From assembly GCF_023734775.1 (NCBI RefSeq), contig NZ_AP025732.1, positions 4,648,501 through 4,712,500 on the forward strand: DNA of 64,000 nt, in the 5' to 3' direction. The position numbers and the translations under genes are program-made. This DNA is from Nostoc cf. commune SO-36. Its GTDB lineage: Bacteria > Cyanobacteriota > Cyanobacteriia > Cyanobacteriales > Nostocaceae. Numbering within the stretch: the first letter of the stretch is position 1; the number at the start of each line of letters is the position of its first letter. Below, piece by piece: positions 19,024 to 28,684 of this stretch. The notes under the pieces are model-generated. The model saw nothing but the letters and a program-made list of their open reading frames with translations, was not told the DNA's origin and searched no databases.

Positions 19024-19548
19024 ATGAAACGTGTTTTTTTTATACCTATATTTTTTTGCTTAAGTTTATTGACTGGGTGTTTTGGCTACCCTCGCCTTTT
19101 GAGTTATCCCTTTGATCCGGGGGGGCGGAGTCTCAATAGTTTAGCGTCTGAATTAAACCCCCAAATTTCTGGGAGATACATAGTTTTTATTACTGACCGA
19201 CGGGGTAGCCAAGATGTTTATATGTTTGATACGGTAACTCGTGATTTGGTTGATTTGCCAGGTTTAAACTCCCTTGATGCGATCGCAAATCATCCTAGTG
19301 TTTCGCAAGATGGTCGTTACATTGTGTTTGCTGCTAGCCGTCAAGGGCGATCAGCTATTTTTCTCTACGACAGGGAAACACGCCAATCACGTAATTTGAC
19401 TAATAACCTGCAAGCCGAAGTCCGCAACCCTACAATTAGTGCTGATGGTAGTAGAATTGCTTTTGAATCTAGTAACAACGGACAGTGGGATGTTTTAGTA
19501 TATGACCGCAATGGACGACCGTTGAATATACCTCAAGAACCGCGTTGA
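19024..19548 (+). CDS. TolB-like beta-propeller lipoprotein (tandem paralogue)
   Basis: 174 residues. I chose the ATG at 19024 because it starts a clean signal peptide (MKRVFFIPIFFCLSLLTGC) with lipobox LLTGC; the open frame upstream runs through a repeat block and is not coding. TolB-type units SGRYIVFITDRRGSQDVYMF, SQDGRYIVFAASRQGRSAIF and SADGSRIAFESSNNGQWDVL match the units of the preceding gene. The two genes arose by tandem duplication and are separated by a heptamer repeat insert. Likely periplasmic; function unknown. Confidence 0.82.
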   Translation: MKRVFFIPIFFCLSLLTGCFGYPRLLSYPFDPGGRSLNSLASELNPQISGRYIVFITDRRGSQDVYMFDTVTRDLVDLPGLNSLDAIANHPSVSQDGRYIVFAASRQGRSAIFLYDRETRQSRNLTNNLQAEVRNPTISADGSRIAFESSNNGQWDVLVYDRNGRPLNIPQEPR

Positions 19549-19551
19549 AAA

Positions 19552-19672
19552 ATTGGGCATTGGGCATTGGGCATTGGGCATTGGGCATTGGGCATTGGGC
19601 ATTGGGCATGGTTACACCCTCATCTCCCCCCATTCCCCATTCCCCATTCCCCATTCCCTATTCCCTATTCCC
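19552..19672. repeat. Heptamer tandem repeat (STRR) block
   Basis: About eight copies of ATTGGGC (19552-19609) are followed by (CCCATTC)n and (CCCTATT)n repeats on the other strand sense. The block overlaps the last codons of sdhB, so the final residues of SdhB (GNRE) are encoded within repeat sequence. Confidence 0.85.
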
Positions 19673-20665
19673 TTCAACTTGTTGCACAGATTCAATGAGC
19701 GATCGCACTTGTTGCGCCCCCTCTGAAGGTTCAAATGATAGGGGAAACTTACCCCGGATAATCATCCGCAAACCGAGGGGTGCAAGACTAAGTAATCCTC
19801 TTAAATCTTTAAAATAGTTACCAACAACTTGTACACCAAATTGACGTTCATCAATCCAACCACCTTCTTTAACCAAATCTACCAATACTTTCCGGTGACG
19901 AATTGAGCGGCTATCACTGGCTTGTTTGTGTGTGAGAATTTCTTGTTTAATTTTGGTTATTTGTTCTAATGGTGCAACTTCCATTGGACAAACTGAATCG
20001 CAGTACAAACAACGGGTGCAACCCCATACGCCTTTAGTACCTTCGTTATAGCTTGCTAAACGATTTTCGGTGTCGCTATCGCGGGAGTCTGCTACCATCC
20101 GGTAAGCTTTGGCAAGGGCATGGGGGCCAACAAAGTTTGGATCAACTTCACGGGCGTTGCATTCAGAGTAACAAGCACCGCACATAATACAGTTACCAGT
20201 TTGATCGAGGCGCGATCGCTCTTGTGGTGTTTGCAAAAACTCTCTTTCTGGTACTTGTCGTGCTGCCGTACTTACATAAGGAGCAACTGCCTCTAAATTA
20301 TTCCAGAAGCTGCTCATATCTACAACCAAATCTTTAATCACGGGCATATTGCCAAGAGGCGCGATCGTGATTTCCGGGATAGCATTTACTTTACTTGAGG
20401 ATGATGGTATTTGTTGTAATCTGGCAAGTTCACTGCCAACATTTTCTTTACAAGCTAAAGCCGAACGCCCATTAATTCGCATAGCACAGCTACCACAAAT
20501 TGTATTACGGCAATTTTTGCGAAACGCCAAAGTTCCATCTTGCTCCCACTTAATATGATTGAGGCAATCCAATATTGTATTACCTGGTTCTGCCTCTAAA
20601 ACGTAGGTTTGCACAACAGGCGAGGAATTTTGTTGCTGTCGAATGACTTTAAAAATAACTTTCAT
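19658..20665 (-). CDS. sdhB: Succinate dehydrogenase/fumarate reductase iron-sulfur subunit
   Basis: 335 residues when started at the ATG at 20665 (MKVIFKVIRQQQ); 17 more in-frame residues upstream are not SdhB-like. Three iron-sulfur sites are visible: the [2Fe-2S] pattern CRNTICGSCAMRINGRSALAC, then CIMCGACYSEC and CTRCLYCDSVCP for the [4Fe-4S]/[3Fe-4S] centres. The protein passes electrons from the flavoprotein SdhA to the quinone pool in the thylakoid or plasma membrane. No sdhA or membrane anchor gene is adjacent, as usual in cyanobacteria. The C-terminus runs into a heptamer repeat. Confidence 0.93.
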   Translation of the reverse strand: MKVIFKVIRQQQNSSPVVQTYVLEAEPGNTILDCLNHIKWEQDGTLAFRKNCRNTICGSCAMRINGRSALACKENVGSELARLQQIPSSSSKVNAIPEITIAPLGNMPVIKDLVVDMSSFWNNLEAVAPYVSTAARQVPEREFLQTPQERSRLDQTGNCIMCGACYSECNAREVDPNFVGPHALAKAYRMVADSRDSDTENRLASYNEGTKGVWGCTRCLYCDSVCPMEVAPLEQITKIKQEILTHKQASDSRSIRHRKVLVDLVKEGGWIDERQFGVQVVGNYFKDLRGLLSLAPLGLRMIIRGKFPLSFEPSEGAQQVRSLIESVQQVEGNRE

Positions 20666-22129
20666 AACCACTAACCAAAATTTTAAAATTGCTTCACCAG
20701 CCTTAATAATCATCACTCAAGGCGGTAATTTCGAAAAATGAGCCATATTTTGCTCTTAATTCAAACTCTGGTGTTAATAGGCTGACGATTAAAGAGCGAA
20801 TGATTCTAATTTAAGGATAACCATTAAAATTTTACTTATAGCAGCCTTGTAGACAAGATTTTTATCAAATTCTGAGTTAAAACGCCAAAAATGTAATCAC
20901 AGCTTTGCATTAAATTTACTTGTTTGGGAATGTAAAGGATAAAGGGTTTGCTGAAAGAGGGACTTAGGTTAATCTTTGACCTAGCGATCATATCCAAATG
21001 AAATACATCTCAAGTTAGCGATACGTCTTGATGTCAACTTGAGTCAAGCAGTCCTGACTGGAAAATTGTGTCAAGCGTTAGCGAAGGCAGAATTTTTTGA
21101 TTATATAGAAGTGTGAAACTCGATCTTTAATATATAGTAGTGGCAACCAAGCGCTAGGCAGATGTTAAGAGATTTGTTCTTCCCATAGACAGACGTACAA
21201 AATCCTCTAACTGCTTTTGACCTTAAGATAATAAACCGAGGAAAAAGCCTCACCACTTTTAAAGAAAAGTTATTGCACCGGGAAACCCTGACACACGAGA
21301 CTTTTCGCTTTTTGGCTTGCTCTCAATCAAGAAAATCTTGTATTTCACTCATTGGTCAAAACTGCTCCTCTCAATTACATAAATTTTTATAAAAGGCAGA
21401 TCGCAATACTCACGCTTGCAATAAAGGGTTAGGAAAATCGTCACTGCTTTTTCTTCTTGAAGTCCAGAAATTTAAATAAAAATTTACTAGCAACTTTAAT
21501 TCAAAATTAAACAATTATTTTGCTATTATTAGTCCATGCTAGTATTTAATATAAAATTACGAAGTGACAAAATCAGAATCAATAGCCGTTCAGCGCGGTT
21601 ACTACTGCTTTGTTGATTCGTAATGTAGAGACAAGAAAATTCGCGTCTCTACTGGCAGAACGAAAGGGCATAAGCCCGTAGGACTCTATTGAAATACTAT
21701 GCTGTCCTAAGCTTTAGAGGACGAGTAGAGAAAACTCTACTTACTCATTGGCAATAAAGGCAAGCACTAGAAAGTGAAAAACCTGCAATTTATTAGGTCT
21801 ACGACTTATTTGCAGTAGAACCTGCCCTATTTGTAAAGGGGACTGAAAGTTACACCGCTACAGTAGCGCCAAAGGAGAAAATAGTTTTCTTTCTGATGGC
21901 GAATAATGGTTAAAAGCGCCATAACATTACCAAAATTAATGTCTGTGGCAACTATGGCCTCTAGTTGGTTGTAGACAACCATAATAGAAGTGCTTTTGGC
22001 TCCTATCGGCAGTAATTCACCCGTTACACCAGGGTCTTCAGTAGCTCTATGCAAATGCTAAAAAGTCAAATGCTGGCATAAGACTACATCGTTTATCAGT
22101 TTGGAGAGAGTAAGGAAAATTTGAGCATA
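20666..22129. other. Long intergenic region, 1.46 kb
   Basis: No gene is supported. The region contains several small palindromes: GTAGAGAC/GTCTCTAC (21623-21653), GTCCT...AGGAC near 21703-21722 and GTAGAG/CTCTAC near 21726-21741. An open frame at 21827-22054 (minus) has no recognisable content. A long untranslated leader or small RNA for the downstream cyAbrB gene is possible but not demonstrated. Confidence 0.5.
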
Positions 22130-22567
22130 ATGACTGAAACTGCAACCGCACCATTAACCGGAAAAGCACTACTTGCTAAAGTAAAAGAACTTTCCACTTT
22201 ACCACGCCGAGAAAGAGCTAAACAGTGCGGCTATTACACTGTTACCAAGAATAACCAAGTTCGTGTCAATCTCACTGATTTTTATGACGCTTTGCTATCT
22301 GCTAGGGGAATTCCTCTAAGTCCAGAAGCACCTAAAGATGGCCGTGGCCGCGAACCGACATATCGGGTTAGTGTCCATCAAAATGGTCAGATTGTAATTG
22401 GTGCTACATATACCAAAGCAATGGGCTTAAAGCCTGGAGATGAGTTTGAAATTAGGTTGGGATATAAACATATTCATCTGATTCAACTCGGTGAAACTGA
22501 TAAAAAACTGATCTCACAAGATATAGATTCTGACGAATCAGACGAAGATTTGGAAGACGAAGAATAA
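22130..22567 (+). CDS. cyAbrB-type transcriptional regulator
   Basis: 145 residues from the ATG at 22130 (MTETATAPLTGKALLAKVKE), preceded by AAGGAAAA; the TTG nine bases upstream is unlikely. The sequence LPRRERAKQCGYYTVTKNNQ and the C-terminal swapped-hairpin AbrB-like DNA-binding region (YTKAMGLKPGDEFEIRLGYK) identify the cyanobacterial cyAbrB family. An acidic tail (DSDESDEDLEDEE) ends the protein. In cyanobacteria, cyAbrB proteins control nitrogen- and carbon-related genes and hydrogenase, and in Nostoc-type species influence heterocyst formation. I cannot tell which of the two paralogues this is. Confidence 0.9.
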   Translation: MTETATAPLTGKALLAKVKELSTLPRRERAKQCGYYTVTKNNQVRVNLTDFYDALLSARGIPLSPEAPKDGRGREPTYRVSVHQNGQIVIGATYTKAMGLKPGDEFEIRLGYKHIHLIQLGETDKKLISQDIDSDESDEDLEDEE

Positions 22568-22580
22568 ATTTGCTGATGGT

Positions 22581-22614
22581 AAGGATAAGTTTCAGGTGAT
22601 GATAACTTATCCTT
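22581..22614 (+). terminator. Hairpin terminator of the cyAbrB gene
   Basis: AAGGATAAGTT (22581-22591) pairs perfectly with AACTTATCCTT (22604-22614), 13 bp after the stop codon. There is no long T-run. Confidence 0.6.
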
Positions 22615-22731
22615 AGCCCAACAGCAAACTGATAGCCAGGTGAAAAATACGATTAGACCCCTTGCAGAAGTCACCAAATTTAGTAGAGTCTTGATTAATC
22701 AGCAAGAAATCTATAATGCAAGAAGTCTATC

Positions 22732-23601
22732 GTGTTTTTTTTGTTTATTTTGATAACTTTCTTTGAGCCTTCGGTCAACGTCTTACTAGCATTTATGGAA
22801 AATGCACCAGCACTAGTTATAGTGATGGCGTTTTTTGTTGGCTGGATAATTTGCTGGTTGCCAGTAGCAGTAGTCTCAGCAATATTGCTAAATTGGCAAC
22901 CCCCTAAACCTTTGCAGCCAGAGCAAAAGATGCCATTATTGGTGTCACTTTACCTATTAGCTCCTTTGATTCTCTGGGGAGTTAGTTGGTTGACTAATAA
23001 ATCTTTTTTAGATTACGGCTTTGTTGGGAATCTTTCAACTCTTGGTTTTTTAGCTTTAGGTTTCAGTTTGGGAGTGGTGAGCCTAACTATTGTATTTAGT
23101 GGGCAATTTGGCTTAGGTTGGTTTTCTTTTGAAAAGACGAATTTCAAGTTAGTACTACCCATCTTGCTACCGATATTCTTAATAGCGTTGTTAGTGGGTG
23201 GGATAGAAGAGTTAGTTTTTCGCGGTTTTCTGTTCACTGAATTAGCGCAGGATTACCCAGTTTGGGCAGCAGCAGCAATTTCTAGCTTGATTTTTGCCTT
23301 ATTACATCTAGTTTGGGAGCAACGCGAAACTGCCCCCCAACTCCCTGGATTGTGGCTGATGGGAATGGTGTTAGTATTGGCACGCTTTGTCTCTGGCGGC
23401 AATTTGGGTTTAGCTTGGGGACTACATGCGGGATGGGTTTGGGCGATCGCTACCATAGATACAGCAGAACTAATTACTTACACAGGGAAAGTCTCTGACT
23501 GGTTCACAGGTAAGAACAAAAAACCTCTAGCTGGCTTGGCGGGAATTATTTGTATACTAGGAACTGGAGTATTTATCTGGTTGTTCTCTAAGTATTTTTA
23601 A
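22732..23601 (+). CDS. CPBP family intramembrane glutamic endopeptidase
   Basis: 289 residues with about eight hydrophobic segments. The Abi/CPBP catalytic motifs are present: EELVFRG (Glu159-Glu160-x3-Arg164), FALLH (Phe188-His192) and a later His in GLAWGLHAGW. These are the residues used by Rce1-like glutamic proteases in membranes. Start is a GTG at 22732; an upstream ATG (22716) is out of frame, and an ATG at 22795 is a possible alternative. Substrate unknown. It follows cyAbrB on the same strand but after a terminator. Confidence 0.85.
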   Translation: MFFLFILITFFEPSVNVLLAFMENAPALVIVMAFFVGWIICWLPVAVVSAILLNWQPPKPLQPEQKMPLLVSLYLLAPLILWGVSWLTNKSFLDYGFVGNLSTLGFLALGFSLGVVSLTIVFSGQFGLGWFSFEKTNFKLVLPILLPIFLIALLVGGIEELVFRGFLFTELAQDYPVWAAAAISSLIFALLHLVWEQRETAPQLPGLWLMGMVLVLARFVSGGNLGLAWGLHAGWVWAIATIDTAELITYTGKVSDWFTGKNKKPLAGLAGIICILGTGVFIWLFSKYF

Positions 23602-23621
23602 TTTTGCATAATTAGGAAGAT

Positions 23622-23645
23622 GTGCGTTAACCCAGTGTAACGCAC
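23622..23645. terminator. Bidirectional hairpin between CPBP and M48 genes
   Basis: GTGCGTTA (23622-23629) pairs with TAACGCAC (23638-23645) between two convergent genes. The motif also resembles dispersed GTGCGTTA repeats elsewhere in the window. Confidence 0.5.
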
Positions 23646-23673
23646 CCTATTGATCCTTATTTAGTACTAAAAA

Positions 23674-24637
23674 CTACTCAGACCTTTTGATTCTGTCGAT
23701 TTCCCGTTGTAATTCTTCTATTTGACGGCGCAAATTTTCTGTTTGATTTTCGGAAGATTCCGCAGCAACATTTACCGATCCGGAAGCAGGCGATCGCTGA
23801 TAATTTCCTCGACGAATTTGCTGGTATTCTTCAGATACTGCCCACGCCCGTAAGTAATGCAAACGTTCAACAGAGAAAGGGTGGCTCAACATCGTACCCT
23901 GTGCGCCATTGTAGATCAAAATTTTATATATCTGATTCAGTCCATCTTTATCTAGCGCCTGGTAATCTTCTGACTGCTTAATAAACTCTTGTAAACTACA
24001 TTCATTGGCATATTTTTTACTACCGCCAGAAAGTTTCATCATCGTTGACATGACGGGGTTTAAGTCATCCATCACTAGTAATGCAGCGCGATCTGAAGAT
24101 AACTCAGCTTTCCGTCGCCACTCAAAAAAGGCGTAAATCAAGCCTTGTGTTACGAGATTACCGATGCCAAAGGTCAATTCTCCCAAGGCAGAGGCAGCAC
24201 TCATCGCCCACATCGCCATTTGAATTAAAATAGTATGACCACATTTAATATGCCCCAGTTCATGGGCTAGCACCGTCCGAATCTCGGCTTCGTCCAATAA
24301 GTCTAATATCCCTGTATTTATGACTATGTAAGGATTATCTTGCCCTAGTGCATAGCTATTTGCTTCGGGATTTTGCGAGACAAACAGTGTTGGTTCTGGG
24401 TAAATGTCCAAATCCCGGACGCATTCGCGAAACATCTGGTAAATAGTGGAATATTGCCGTGGCCCAACTTGGATAGTGTTACCCATTAGATAGACTAATT
24501 GAGGGCGTTCGTAGATAAAATTCCAAAAATTTACGAGCGATTAAATCAAATCCCGGTAAATTTCGTAAAGCTTGCTCGGCTTGGCGATCTAGTGGATGCC
24601 TGAAAGCTTCGCTGGAGATTCCTGTGTAAGTTGGCAT
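23674..24637 (-). pseudogene. M48 family zinc metalloprotease, single-base frameshift
   Basis: The natural start is the ATG at 24635-24637 (MPTYTGISSEAFRHPLDRQA). The frame breaks at an A-run on the plus strand (24517-24520): removing one base restores KFLEFIYERPQLVYLMGNTI, the expected family sequence, and gives 320 residues. The catalytic HELGH motif and the third ligand region AELSSDRAALL are intact downstream, followed by a coiled-coil tail (ENLRRQIEELQREIDRIKRS). Relatives are membrane-associated or cytosolic M48B peptidases of unknown substrate. The indel is either a sequencing error or a fresh mutation; everything else is well preserved. Confidence 0.85.
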
Positions 24638-24653
24638 AATTTGTATTGGGTGA

Positions 24654-24735
24654 TTGGTCATTGGTCATTAATCATTAGTCATTGGTCATCAGTTTTGGAG
24701 CAATGGCAAAGGACAAATGACAAATGACAAGATAA
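24654..24735. repeat. Dispersed TCATTGG / CAAATGA repeat
   Basis: Repeated GGTCATTGGTCATTA units on the left and GGACAAATGACAAATGACA on the right form an imperfect inverted repeat. The same pair bounds 55382-55566. Confidence 0.6.
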
Positions 24736-24787
24736 TAGAAATGGGGCAATTGGAAGTAAAACTCACTTTGTATGGAATTAAAAGCGT

Positions 24788-26344
24788 GTGATTGAGGCAG
24801 AAGTTCATTTGTCACTACATAACTTTTTGCGATCGCAAGCGGGGTTCCCTTCCTGGCCCCATCATTTGACGATGGCCCGGTTGGTAGCACGCGCTTTGCG
24901 CCTGGGACGTAGCGCCCTGATTCAAGTAGGAGCCGTTTGTGGCTATCAAGGGCGGTATCGTACTAGTTTTGTAGCATCAGCCCTAATGTGGCATGGCCCT
25001 GTAATTATTGTTGCTCAAGAAGCGGTACAGCAACTTTTACTGCGGGTAGAAATTCCCCGTCTACAGCAGTGGCTACCAACTAATAAATCAATTAGAACAG
25101 GTGATGCTTGGCCTGGTACTGAGTTCCAGGGGCTATTGTTGACTTCTCCAGAAGCTTGGTTAAGAGGACAATTGGCTGGTGGCTCACGCTTTCCCCAAGG
25201 CATTCCCACAATTATCGATGGGGTAGATGATCTTGAAGATTGGGTGCGTACTCAACTTACTCAAGATATTCAACCCCATGATTGGGATGAACTCATGTTA
25301 GCTTGTCCAAACCAAGCTGAGGCAATTAGCGAAGCCCGCATACAACTAACACACGAATTTTTTCAGCATCCTGCCAATCCGTATCACTGCTACCTAATTT
25401 CCCAACCAGAAATAGAAATTTTAAGCCGTCTTTATTCTGCCTTAGAGTCAATACAAGCACTGCCAGAACCTTGGAAACAATTCTGGCAACAATTTCAAAC
25501 CCTTAACGAAAATCTTTCCTCCCCTACTCCTCCTCTCTTCTGGGCGACTATTGCCCATCGACAAGGTTTATTTTCTTTGCACTACGCGCCAATGGAATTA
25601 GGGGAAATACTCTCACCTATTTGGCAGCGACAGCCAGTAGTTTTAATTGGCAGCGCTATAGAACCGGAAACGGAGGCTCCTCTTTTCCGGCAGCGCTTGG
25701 GTTTGGACGATTTAACTTGCCTGAAGTTCTCTTCAGAAAGCCAAGCGGAAGCAATTCAACTGTATGTACCTTATAAGTTGCCCCTACCCAACACACCAGA
25801 ATTTCAAGCGGCATTTATTCATAAAGTCCGCACACTGGTTTGTCTAAGTGCGACAGCACCAGGATTAACGGTTGTTTTGGTGGGGGACGTACCACTTAAA
25901 GCTCAAGTTGCGACAATTCTGGCTTCAGAGTTTGGTTCGCGGGTGCAAGTAGAAAAAACTTGTTTAGATGAAAATGGTATTTTAATCAGTGGTTGGGAAT
26001 TTTGGCGAGAACATCAACGAGTCTTACCAGCACCTCATCTGTTAATCATTGCTACTTTACCCCTACCATCTTTGGAAAATCCTCTGGTAGCTGGTAGGGT
26101 CGCTCGTTATAAGCGATCGCATCAAGATTGGTTCCGTTTATACTTGTTGCCGACAGCTTTGAATGAATTACAACGGGCGATCGCTCCTGTGCGAGAAAGT
26201 CAAGGAATCGTTGCTTTGCTTGATAGTCGTGTAGTTAACCGTAGCTACGGCGCTCAAATTCTTACAGCTTTAAGTCCTCTGGCACGCATTAACTATCTCG
26301 ATCCCAATCTGTTTTCTCATAGCGATGAGGAAAATTCTGCTTAA
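24788..26344 (+). CDS. DinG/XPD-related helicase-like protein with degenerate ATPase motifs
   Basis: 518 residues from a GTG start. The C-terminal part (ENPLVAGRVARYKRSHQDWF, then LLPTALNELQRAIAPVRE and GIVALLDSRVVNRSYGAQIL) fits the C-terminal helicase domain of DinG/XPD-type superfamily 2 proteins. The N-terminal region where Walker A should be reads VGAVCGYQGRYRTSFVASAL (about residues 47-66), lacking the GxGKT consensus. The DEAH position reads IIDGVDDLED. ATP hydrolysis is therefore doubtful. I recognise the general family only; a structural or regulatory role is inference. Confidence 0.7.
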   Translation: MIEAEVHLSLHNFLRSQAGFPSWPHHLTMARLVARALRLGRSALIQVGAVCGYQGRYRTSFVASALMWHGPVIIVAQEAVQQLLLRVEIPRLQQWLPTNKSIRTGDAWPGTEFQGLLLTSPEAWLRGQLAGGSRFPQGIPTIIDGVDDLEDWVRTQLTQDIQPHDWDELMLACPNQAEAISEARIQLTHEFFQHPANPYHCYLISQPEIEILSRLYSALESIQALPEPWKQFWQQFQTLNENLSSPTPPLFWATIAHRQGLFSLHYAPMELGEILSPIWQRQPVVLIGSAIEPETEAPLFRQRLGLDDLTCLKFSSESQAEAIQLYVPYKLPLPNTPEFQAAFIHKVRTLVCLSATAPGLTVVLVGDVPLKAQVATILASEFGSRVQVEKTCLDENGILISGWEFWREHQRVLPAPHLLIIATLPLPSLENPLVAGRVARYKRSHQDWFRLYLLPTALNELQRAIAPVRESQGIVALLDSRVVNRSYGAQILTALSPLARINYLDPNLFSHSDEENSA

Positions 26345-26510
26345 AGTTCAATACCTCATGCCCAATTTACATTTTGTCAACCTAAGCGCGATCGTTTCAC
26401 AGCAAGCACTATTATCAACTTATAGAAAGTGATGCGATTTATCACCTCTCTATAGCCATGATTTCTGCCAAGATAAATTTAGAACCTAAATAGAATTTTA
26501 ATTGCTGATT

Positions 26511-26726
26511 ATGGGTGAAGCAAAGCGTCGTAAAACCACACTAGGGGAAACATACGGTCAAGAGACTCGCATCTTGTCTTGGCTTCCCATCACAAAAACT
26601 CAAGCCGAACAATTTGTTGCTTTGACTACTCGTGGTGCTTGGATAGGCATTGTTCTTATGGTTGTAGCATGGGCAATAATCCGTTTTATTGGCCCAGCTT
26701 TCGGTTGGTGGCAAGTAGTCTCATAA
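26511..26726 (+). CDS. DUF2839 family small membrane protein
   Basis: 71 residues from the ATG at 26511. It begins MGEAKRRKTTLGETYGQETR, has the conserved block LPITKTQAEQF and RGAWIGIV, and one transmembrane helix near the C-terminus. This is the cyanobacterial DUF2839 family, of unknown function. Confidence 0.88.
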   Translation: MGEAKRRKTTLGETYGQETRILSWLPITKTQAEQFVALTTRGAWIGIVLMVVAWAIIRFIGPAFGWWQVVS

Positions 26727-27916
26727 TTCGTAATGACGCTCGATGACTCGCTAACGCTGCGCTAACGTAATTCGTAATTCGTAATGACGCTCGTTCGCGC
26801 AGCATGCCGTAGGTAAGACTCGCTAACGCTGCTAACGTAATTGAATTAGTTGGGATTAGACCCCAACTAATTGTAGAAAACGTTATTACGAATTATAAAT
26901 TTATTAACTGAGTGATTAATACAGGACTTACGCACAGTCTACGAATTCTTGGCGCTCTTCTCTAACGAGGCGCTAGGTGTTCACGTAGTGTCTCGTAGAT
27001 ATGGCATCTTCTGTGCGAGACGCTGCGCGTTGGCGGAAGCCTCTCGTAGAGATGTCGGTTCGATAAATTAAGCTTTTTAGCAATTTTTGCGTAAGTCCCG
27101 TAATAAAAAATAGTTACTAAATTTTAATAGATAATAAAAATATATTATATCTGTATTAAATTTGGCAAAACCAAACTATGATAATAATCTTTCCAAATTA
27201 TTGTGCTTTAGTTGGTATAACTTTTTCAGTAAATCTCAAAATTGCTGGGAATATTGCCTAAATGGCAACATAGCTCTTTGGAGTTAAGTTATTCTCTGTG
27301 TTAGGTTGTTAAATTATCAAGTCTATACTCAGACTTGTATAGTAATTACGTAAAGTTTGTATAAAGAACTATAATCAACCTGATTTTAGTACCCAATATT
27401 AGATTGGCACTGTTATCTGCTCAACTTTATATACAGGAGGAACGAATTTGGTATAAGTAATCATTTGTCCATACCAAAATCTGCTTAGAAAAAGAACAGA
27501 TTAAACATCTAAGCAAGAGAGAGTATAACGATGCAAAACTACGTTATAGCTTCTAATAACAGTGTATTTCACTGCAAGTAGCCAATAAAAAGCAAATATG
27601 TTGCTTTCCCGTAGTTGACTAGTGCTAAATTTAGGTTACTCTTGAAGCGATCGCTTCTTGTAAGAATCTACTGTGACAGAAGTGTATAAAGATATAGTTA
27701 AATTTAGCAATTCTGTCCGAGATTTTGAATTTACAAACTGAATAGTTTGATACGGCGCTCAAAACCCTGATCCACTACCCTAAACAAGGTAGTCAATTAA
27801 AGACTCAATATCATCTGTCTAGTAATTGTAGTGAATAGTCTACAATACCAGTGGATGAGAAAATCTAAAGAAAATATAAAAGAAACTCAAATTACTGTGG
27901 TGTCTGGAGGACAAAA
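26727..27916. other. Long intergenic region, 1.19 kb
   Basis: No gene supported. The left part (26727-26840) holds AATTCGTAATTCGTAAT and CGCTAACGCTGC-type dispersed repeats, then comes the MITE at 26923-27098. The remaining 800 bp are A/T-rich with no long open frame. A poorly defined promoter for the DUF1815 gene should lie at its right end. Confidence 0.5.
26923..27098. repeat. MITE-like repeat, TIR family AGGACTTACGC (176 bp)
   Basis: AGGACTTACGC at 26923-26933 pairs with GCGTAAGTCC at 27089-27098. The interior carries nested GAGACGCTGCGCG-type repeat sequence, so it is a larger derivative of the family at 4030-4120. Confidence 0.7.
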
Positions 27917-28261
27917 GTGTTTCTGAGACTAGCACATCAACATCGACAATTCGTCCAAGATTTGGTAATGAACCTGCAAGCCTTGGCGATCGTATTAGAG
28001 CGGCGTGGGTATCCTGCGTCCTGTTACACCTGTGGCGACCAAATGAATAGTGCATCGTTTATGGTTAGCTTGGGTGATAATCATCTAATTCGGTTTTTAG
28101 TGTCCGATTATGGGATTACTTGGACGGAAATGCGGGATGACCGCGAATTAATGAAGTTAGAAGGTGCAGAGGCAATTAGCCAATTGGACGAACTTGCTGA
28201 TCTTGTCAAGCAATCTATGCAAACTGATACAGGCTCTAAAACTCTTGCCAAGAAGTATTAA
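27917..28261 (+). CDS. DUF1815 family protein
   Basis: 114 residues from a GTG start with a strong ribosome-binding site (TGGAGGAC). The sequence MFLRLAHQHRQFVQDLVMNL and the block YTCGDQMNSASFMVSLGDNH are typical of the cyanobacterial DUF1815 family. Small, soluble, function unknown. It sits alone, after a long non-coding stretch. Confidence 0.88.
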   Translation: MFLRLAHQHRQFVQDLVMNLQALAIVLERRGYPASCYTCGDQMNSASFMVSLGDNHLIRFLVSDYGITWTEMRDDRELMKLEGAEAISQLDELADLVKQSMQTDTGSKTLAKKY

Positions 28262-28684
28262 GGTTTCAAAGGTTGATGGCAAGTTAAAAATTGATTATCG
28301 GTAACTGGTAATCGGTAATAGTGGCTTAGTTAGCGATCGCTCTTACCTGTTTCTCCATTACCATTAAGTGATTGGCTACTGGCTGGCCTGTCGCATATTT
28401 TTTGTATCTGTCAAAACTTCACGAGCCGGATTTTCAGTCTTGATCTTGAAAGTGTTGAAACACGCCAAATTCACCCATTGGGCACTCCTTTTTTCCTAAA
28501 ATCTGATCAAAATGCGATAACTTCTCTACGAGACGCTGCGCGTAGTTTTCTCCCTAGGGGTAAGTTAAGCTGTGCTAACGCAGTTTTTGTTAATTGCGTC
28601 TAGAATTTTTGTAATTGCGATCGCCATTTTCCAATTGATACGCCATAAGCTTGAGAAAGGCATCAGGTGAGGAACAATCTACAC
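28262..28684. other. Intergenic region, 423 bp
   Basis: No gene seen. It contains a copy of the dispersed CTCTACGAGACGCTGCGCGT repeat near 28525. It lies between a plus-strand gene and the 3' end of a minus-strand pseudogene; no convincing terminator was found. Confidence 0.45.

Noticed and set aside
21827..22054. 75-codon minus-strand frame upstream of cyAbrB
   Set aside because: No ribosome-binding site, family or conserved pattern seen; kept as part of the intergenic region.
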